This document shows positions 57,980 through 64,000 of a stretch of DNA of 64,000 bases, piece by piece (position 1 is the first letter of the stretch; the number at the start of each line of letters is the position of its first letter). Both the position numbers and the translations under genes were made by a program. Under the pieces are notes generated by a model. It was not told where the DNA came from, did no database searches, and was given only the letters and a program-made list of their open reading frames with translations. The stretch is from Blastomyces gilchristii SLH14081 (taxonomy: Eukaryota; Ascomycota; Eurotiomycetes; Onygenales; Ajellomycetaceae), in the NCBI RefSeq assembly GCF_000003855.2, contig NW_003101674.1, positions 2,045,042-2,109,041 on the forward strand. Reading direction: 5' to 3'.

Positions 57980-60900
57980 TTAAGTGATATTTCTTACTCA
58001 ATATCTCTGATGTGTAACAGAGTGATCTCTACTAGCTGTTTCATAGCTTACAATCTCTTTCTCAGTATTTTTCAAATGCTTAAGCAGTTTTCATAAATTC
58101 TCTGACAATGAATAATCTTCTCATTTAACAAGATATTAAAGCTTATTATAATATATTCACTTATTCAATATTTTCTTCATAAGATATTCAGTATCTTTCT
58201 CAATCTTAATATCATTCAGTCAAGATGGCTTCATCTCAAAGTATTACTTATAGAGCTTTAAATAGAAAATGTGAAAAATAGAATGAATTGATTTCAATTC
58301 TGAGAATAATTTTAACTCATATATCTGCTTATTCATCACTCTTGTTACTAAGAAAGATTCTAGTCACTGCTTACTGAGCTTCTTACACAGTCTCATTATT
58401 TTAATATTCTTTACTGAAAGTAGTATTTAATCCTCTATTAAGAACTTCATTAAAAGATGTTTTTAATTATAGTATTCTGTCTACTGCTTCTAGACATGAC
58501 AGATACTTTTCATCATCTTCTTATGAATTTTATTTAAAAGTTTCAATCTCACTTTTACTTCTGACACTGAGAAATACTCTGTTCTCTGTATCTGTTCAAT
58601 ATTCTGACTGTCTATTTCTTTCTTTGAAATATTATTCACAATGTTACTGAGTAATGAAGAATTATATTCATAATAAGTATAGAAAGAAGATATCTTTAAA
58701 ATTACATTCTTTGCATTGTTATATATGAATTCAGTGATCAGAAGATGTTTAAGTCAATTATTCTGATAATATGAACAGAACACTTAAAGATGCTGTTCTA
58801 GTGTCTGATTCTGGCATTCAGTCTGACTATCTGTCTGTGAATAAAATGCAGTACTGAGAAGATGTCTTATTATAAGATAATAGTAAAAAGCTGATCAGTA
58901 TTTGCTAGTGAAGAGGAATTCTCAATCTGTTATTAACAATTTCAGAGCACTGTGATCATGAATGATGATATCTAAAAACAGATCAGCTAATTCAGAGACT
59001 TTAATCTTTTTATAAGTAGAAATATATCTGATCATCTTCATGAAGCAGTTAATAATGACTAAAATTAAGTCATATTCTTTGACTCTTGTTGACTTCAGCA
59101 GGTCAACTATAAAATTCATTAATAGATTCTATCATGAGTTCTTTGAGACAGGCAGTGATATCAACTCACTGTATTACTTATACTGCAGAATCTTTATTCT
59201 TTGATAGATATTACAAGTCTTGACATACTCTTTAACATCTGTCTGAAGCTTGTCTCAAATATATTTACATTTTAGAAGCTTCTCAGTCTTCTCTAGTTCA
59301 AAGTACCCTGCATGAGAATCATTATAATGAATTCTCAATAACTTCTAACACATTACTCTGCTACAAGGAACAAAGACTGAATCATTCAGTAGTAGAAGTT
59401 CATATTCTTCTAGTTATCAGTGACTTGATTCCTTAGCAGCACTGCCTCACTCAGAGTCTGTCTCTTTCAAGTTTAAACTGAATTCTTTCTTCTTCAACTT
59501 CTGAATTTAAGCTGCAGTAGAGACATTCTTCTTCTATAACTTATTAATAAATTTCAAAAGTAGTCAGATTGAAAGATTGTAGACTGTTTCATTCTTTGTC
59601 AATTCAATGATAGCAAGATATGATATGAGAAGCTCATGATCTTTAGTGTCAGTTCTCTGCAGAGACTCAGGTTTTCTTTCATCTTCTATACTGAGTTACA
59701 CAGCTGTCTTATCAGTGCTGTTCTCAAGCTTCAGAGAATCTCAATCCTCTACAGCCAGCTTCTTCTGCAGTGATGACAGAGGTTCTTTTATAGAATTCTT
59801 CTCTGCATTAACAATATTATAATCAGACTGTTTAGACAGTATATCAGCAGGGTTAAGCCAATCTGAATAATATCAGATATAGAAATCATACTCTGAAAGC
59901 AGCTTCACTCACCTGACTTGATGTTCTGTCAAGCTCTTTATTATCAAGAAGTAACACAGATTTGTATAATCAGTGAGAACTTGCACTGAGTACTTACTAC
60001 TCTGAAGATAATGTCACCAGATCTTAAAGAATTTGATAATTACTAATATCTCTTGATCATGAGTATCATATCTTCTCTGTATGAGTGATAACTTCTTAGA
60101 GAAGAAGGTCACTGATCTTCATTTACAGTGTCTTATAAACTCTGTGAAAAAGCCTTCTCTCACAGACATTTCATTGTCTGTATTCTCAGAGATAATTATT
60201 CTCTGATTCTTTCAACATTGAAAGACCTTCAGTGTTAACTGTGAAAAGATTTCACAGATCTCATTCTCAGATGCATCAGTCTTACACTGACTGAGTAAGT
60301 CAGGATTAAAATGATTCAGCATTGTGATATCTGTAAAAGCTTGTTTCAATTCTGTAAATGCCTACACAGTGTCTTGAGTGAGAATAAACAGTTCTGTTTT
60401 TCTGTCTTTCACACTTCTCTTTAACAGATCTGTAAGAGGAGCAGTAATCTGTGAATATACATAGATAAATTATCTGTAGAAGTTTGTAAATTCTAGAAAC
60501 ATCTGCATCTCACAGTATATCTGCAGTGCTGGCCAGTTCTTGATGATAAAGACCTGACTCCTGTTCATTGAAATGCTGTTCATCTTAACAATATAATCTA
60601 AGAAATTAATCTCCTGCATGTAGAACAAGCATTTTTCAGTGTTTACATAGAGTTGATACTGTCTCAAGTGACTCAACACTTCTTGAACATAAGTATCATA
60701 TTCTTTCTCTGTTTTTGAGAAGATTAGAATGTCATTCAGATATACTATGCAGGAGATGTTGACAAGGCCCTGCAGCATCTCATTTATATAGGTCTGAAAG
60801 ATGACTGAAGTGTTACAAAGATTAAAAGATAAAACAAGATATTCAAAATTGCTGTACTTGATATGAAAAGCTGTTTTTCAAATGTTGTCTTCATTAACTC

Positions 60901-62875
60901 TGATTCTATAATAGATATTCTGTATATTAATCTTGATAAACATCTTTACTTCAGATAATCAATCAATCATCTCATCAATTAACAGTAATAAATAGTAATT
61001 CTTAACTATCATCTTATTGAGATCTCTGTAGTCTACATATAGACATAGCCTATTATTCTTCTTAAGTACAAAGAGTATAGATATTTCTGCTGAACTCTTT
61101 GATAAGTGTATTCAGTTCTTTGATTACACTTCTTCAAGATATTTATACAGAACATTCAATTCCTTTACAGACAAGTTGTACAGAGACTTGTACAGCACTG
61201 TTGCATCATCTTCAAGATAAATCTTATATCATATCTTGATATCAGAAAACTTCACTACTTTTCTTTCTGAAAAGACATTCTTATAATCTGTAAAGAGATG
61301 TTGTGTATATCTGTTCTCAATGACAGATACTGCTGCTAATCTTGCAGTGAGAGTGATGACTTCTTCATCTGTTCTCAAGTCTCAATCATCTACTACATAG
61401 TATATTAACTCTATGTTTTTCTCAAGATTCTTCTGATGAAACTCTTCAGATTTCTCTATCACTGTCTCTTCATCAGTGAGATGATACTGTCACACCTGAG
61501 TAACTCAGTCAATGAGAGGATTGTTTTCTCTCAATCATAGAAGATCTAGAATGACATTCTCATCTATGATGTTAACTGTATAAAGAAGCAGACTGCTCTT
61601 CTTAAAGGTTTCTTCTGAGTCTGTGATCACACACTTCACTTGAATTATGTCAAAATAGTGACATTTTATATCATCAGTAAATTTCACATGATCTGACAGA
61701 TCTATCTTCTTTCAACTCTTCATCAAAGAAAAGGAATAGAATATGAAGTTAGTATCTATCTCAGAGTTGAGTAGGCATCTCACTGATATCTTCTTATTCA
61801 GAGTATGCATTGTAATTGTAATATGAACTTGAAGATGTGAGAATTATCAATTCTTTATTTCTTTCTCTTCTTTATCTTCTATGAATACATTTATCAGAAG
61901 AGAAGTTGACTTTGAGAAGATGTCTTCTCAGTTTCTTCTCTTCTTCAGCTTCTTACAATCACTGATATAGTAATCATCAGCTCTGCAGTTGAAACAGAGA
62001 TCTTTATCAAATCTTTTTTAACATTTCTTCACAGTGAGTGAAGAGTCAGAATACTTGGAATTCTTCTTTACTTTCTTCACACTGAAGCTGTCACAGTGCT
62101 GTTTAGATTCTGTTATTAATTACTTAAAAGAGATCTTATTAATCTTTTTCTCAGAGAATTGACTATTCAAATAGATTCAGAAAGCCAGGTTGACAAGCTC
62201 AGTACAATTAATTAATGAACTCTGATATTATGATATTATTATTCACACCTTGTGAGTCAGCTTTGTAAGATAAAGCTGTGTTTTTAATTGATTCAAATCA
62301 TCAGCTAATTTCTCTCAATATTCTTCAAATCTTACATTGAAATTGAAAGAATTCTCATCATCTCATTGATATAATAAGTTGAACTACTATGCTGCTGTGA
62401 AGCTGCAGTTGCAGTGATCTTTGATTTGATTCAGTAGAAAGTTCTTGAATTCTTCTCAAGTCATTACAGTATCAGTACACTCAAGCTCTCTCTTCTTAAT
62501 AGCTCAAGTAGTCACAGAGATGCCTTCAAGAAGGTTGACAGTGTATATTACTTATATCTTGTGAGTATTATACTAGCTCAGATTAAGGCAGAATTTCTGT
62601 TCAAGAGTACAGATAAAGCTGTGAAATTCAGATAATATGTTTTTCTTATATCTCAGAGAATCTCTGATCTTAATCTCTCTATCTTCATGATAGATGTAGA
62701 TGTGTAGAGGCTGTGACAGTGACAGAGTGATTGAAGAACTCATGTCAAGATGTGCAGTGAGTTCAGAAATCTCAGATTTCTGTCAGAGTAGAGGTGTACA
62801 CACTCTAGAGAATGATGTAGAGTTTTCCTCAGAGAGTGAGGTCAGATCAGTCTCAGCATGAGTGTGTGAGATCAT
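57980..62875 (-). pseudogene. Gyp2 X2 gag-pol polyprotein
   Basis: A single frame from the ATG at 62875-62873, 57 bp inside the 5' LTR, to the TAA at 57982-57980: 1,632 codons with stop. Gag, with zinc knuckle C-F-N-C-x9-C near codon 294 (61955-61996). Protease block L-L-N-S-E-I-D-T-N near 61770. Reverse transcriptase with F-V-L-K-K-N, C-L-Y-V-D-Y-R-D-L-N-K and Y-L-N-D-I-L-I-F-S (60730-60750; Asp to Asn). RNase H about 59800-60350. Integrase at 58700-59120 (V-I-I-N-C-F, L-I-T-D, F-Y-S-Q-T-D-S-Q-T-E). Chromodomain near 58095-58215. Gag, RT and integrase blocks are all in register. The stops match Trp/Gln/Arg transitions. Confidence 0.9.
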
Positions 62876-62932
62876 ATCAGTCTGTTAGAGCTTGACTGAT
62901 TCAAACTTATAATCAGGTCAAGCAATTCAAAT

Positions 62933-63465
62933 TGTAACATGACAGAACTGAAGCAGTGACTAGTCAGTAGTATTATGTAGAGATAGTTGTTTAAGAAGCT
63001 GTATGAGTAGGCTTGACTATCTTGCTTGAATAGTGAGCTTATAGACTACAGAGTTATTGTGAGAATATCACAGATATGATACTTAGTATACTAAGAAGAT
63101 TGTATAAGACATGCAGTAACTCTCATATATATTCCAGTAGAAGAAAAACAAATCACTGACTTCTTTAATGAGGAGCCAGCATCTAGCTATTCTATATAGG
63201 TAATGGGTGGATACCCTTCTCTCATTTCATGAGTGAGAATAACCAGAGTGATACCTCAGCGGCGCCTCATTACCAAGGAAGAGTAATCTGCTGATCTCAT
63301 ATAGAAGTGAGGTTCTCATATTCATCAATCAGATCTTTCTATGATATATCCGAATGATGTCATAGAGTGGTTGGAAACCGGTTCAGACAGGATGAAATCA
63401 TCCGCATGGGATCGATGGGCCGTGTGGAACCGCAACAGGGCCTTGGCGCGGCCGGGAGCGTGACA
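62933..63465 (-). repeat. 5' LTR of Gyp2 X2
   Basis: A 533-bp LTR. The outer 220 bp (63240-63465) is CpG-rich, the inner part mutated. No tRNA primer site starting TGG is seen inside it; the primer used by Gyp2 is unresolved. Confidence 0.93.
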
Positions 63466-63470
63466 GTCAC

Positions 63471-63557
63471 ACGGTCAGTCTAGTTCTATCAGATATATAA
63501 ATTACTGAGATCTATAATATCAGATTAAAACTGTTAATTTATGAGCACTTTCTGAAC
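63471..63557. other. end of a hAT right terminus plus inverted Gyp1 fragment
   Basis: ACGGTCAGTCTA (63471-63482) completes the hAT right end begun at 55585. The next 75 bp (63483-63557) is Gyp1 integrase sequence in plus orientation. It is the reverse complement, with transitions, of 63692-63772 and matches 22895-22970 of copy c. Confidence 0.75.
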
Positions 63558-63644
63558 AAATCATGATTAGAAGTAATGCTTTTAGATAACATGATAACTG
63601 TAAAGTTTGATTCTGATCTCAGACACGGTCACACAGTCAGTCTA
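63558..63644 (-). other. second hAT right end (paired with 41453)
   Basis: Repeats the 55585-55660 plus 63471-63482 sequence (GAAGTAATGCTTTTAGATAAC ... CAGTCTA) and is followed by the duplication TAAACAGT, so this is the end that matches the left end at 41453. Confidence 0.85.
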
Positions 63645-63652
63645 TAAACAGT

Positions 63653-64000
63653 TGACAAATAATATATAATCTTGAGAACTTGACAGATTCTTGTTCAGAG
63701 AGTACTTATAAATTAACAGTCTTAATTTAATACTATAGATCTCAGTAATTTATGTATCTGATAGAATGAGCTCTGTAGAAAGACTTTGATGACTTATTTA
63801 ATATTCATCTTATTACAAGGTTTTAATATTACATCTTTGCTCAATTAATCTATGATAATCAGAATATTTCTATAACTCTTACTCTCAGAGAGATTAACAG
63901 TGAAGTCAATTATTATATCTCATCAGATTCTATCAGAAACATTGAGTAGTTTCAGCAGATCTTTTCTACAGTTCTTTTACATAATGATGAAAGAACAATG
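63653..64000 (-). pseudogene. Gyp1-e pol, integrase part continued to window edge
   Basis: Minus-strand integrase core of Gyp1-e resuming after the hAT. It aligns by eye with about 2665-3010 of copy b. It contains the region that in copy d reads S-D-x-D-C-Q-F-M-S. Continues beyond the window. Confidence 0.82.

Larger units (their letters stand above)
55661..63465 (-). mobile_element. Gyp2 copy X2, full-length Ty3/Gypsy chromovirus
   Basis: LTRs at 55661-56193 and 62933-63465. The 5-bp duplication GTCAC lies at 55656-55660 and 63466-63470. 7,805 bp. Minus-strand gag-pol in one frame; plus-strand accessory gene between pol and the 3' LTR. It is inserted in the terminal 30 bp of a hAT right end. 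The left 1.7 kb is CpG-rich; the rest is mutated. Confidence 0.96.
41453..63644 (-). mobile_element. hAT transposon H1 with nested insertions
   Basis: The left end TAGACTGACCGG is at 41453 and the right end ...CACAGTCAGTCTA at 63644. The 8-bp duplication TAAACAGT is identical on both sides (41445-41452, 63645-63652). Removing Gyp2 X1 and X2 leaves about 6.0 kb, long for a hAT; it includes a second, partial right end (see 63471-63557). A transposase is encoded on the minus strand. The first 110 bp and last 80 bp match the MITEs M1-M3. Confidence 0.87.

Noticed and set aside
41453..63644. A single giant cargo-bearing transposon (Starship-like)
   Set aside because: The 22-kb length is fully explained by two Gyp2 insertions with their own duplications. 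The ends and 8-bp duplication are hAT-like, and no tyrosine recombinase or host cargo gene is seen.
1..64000. CRISPR arrays, rRNA, tRNA or bacterial-type operons
   Set aside because: No regularly spaced short repeats with unique spacers, no recognisable rRNA or tRNA folds, and the content is eukaryotic transposons throughout.

Overview
This is a gene-free, AT-rich stretch of a filamentous fungal genome, most likely an ascomycete. It is built almost entirely of transposable elements inserted into one another and then damaged by repeat-directed C-to-T/G-to-A mutation of the RIP type. Reading frames of known transposon proteins can be followed for thousands of bases, but Trp, Gln and Arg codons have become stops, CpG and CC/GG are nearly absent, and almost all differences between copies are transitions. 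The one intron that can be read has fungal form (GTAAGT, CTGAC, CAG, 64 nt). I see no intact host gene, rRNA, tRNA or CRISPR array. The species cannot be named from this window.

Layout. 1-9585: a minus-strand Ty3/Gypsy chromovirus (family Gyp1, copy a, cut by the window edge) interrupted by a full second copy (b, 1555-7302, duplication TAAGA). 9586-11790: 5' part of a Tad-like LINE (minus). 11791-12618: assembly gap. 12619-13340: a 163-bp tandem repeat and a CpG-rich island. 13340-16535: degraded minus-strand Gypsy reverse transcriptase and upstream sequence, carrying a hAT-type MITE (M1). 17247-27420: a LINE (minus) interrupted by Gyp1 copy c (19776-24114, duplication ATTAT), which has lost most of gag and its protease. 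27940-35412: a third Gypsy family (E, plus; integrase and chromodomain) interrupted by full Gyp1 copy d (28312-34207, duplication TATAT). 35415-38252: a pogo/Fot1-type transposon carrying MITE M2. 38255-40366: unidentified degenerate sequence. 40367-64000: Gyp1 copy e (minus), split by a hAT insertion from 41453 to 63644 (8-bp duplication TAAACAGT). That hAT contains two copies of a second large Gypsy family, Gyp2 (X1 43384-51714, duplication GTTCT; X2 55661-63465, duplication GTCAC). X1 also carries MITE M3 (8-bp duplication AGTGAGAG).

The two most notable systems lie inside the retrotransposons. Gyp1 appears to prime its own reverse transcription as Tf1 does: an 11-nt segment just inside the 5' LTR is complementary to an 11-nt segment within the LTR, and the pairing co-varies between copies. 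Gyp2 has one gag-pol frame of about 1,631 codons and, between pol and the 3' LTR, an oppositely oriented two-exon gene. That gene encodes a Pro/Ala-rich, Cys-rich, coiled-coil protein, and its 64-nt intron is present in both copies. In X2 this gene has largely escaped the mutation that ruined the rest of the element.

Target-site duplications give a firm relative order of insertion at each nest. All coordinates of degenerate coding regions are approximate unless a duplication, LTR end or codon is named.
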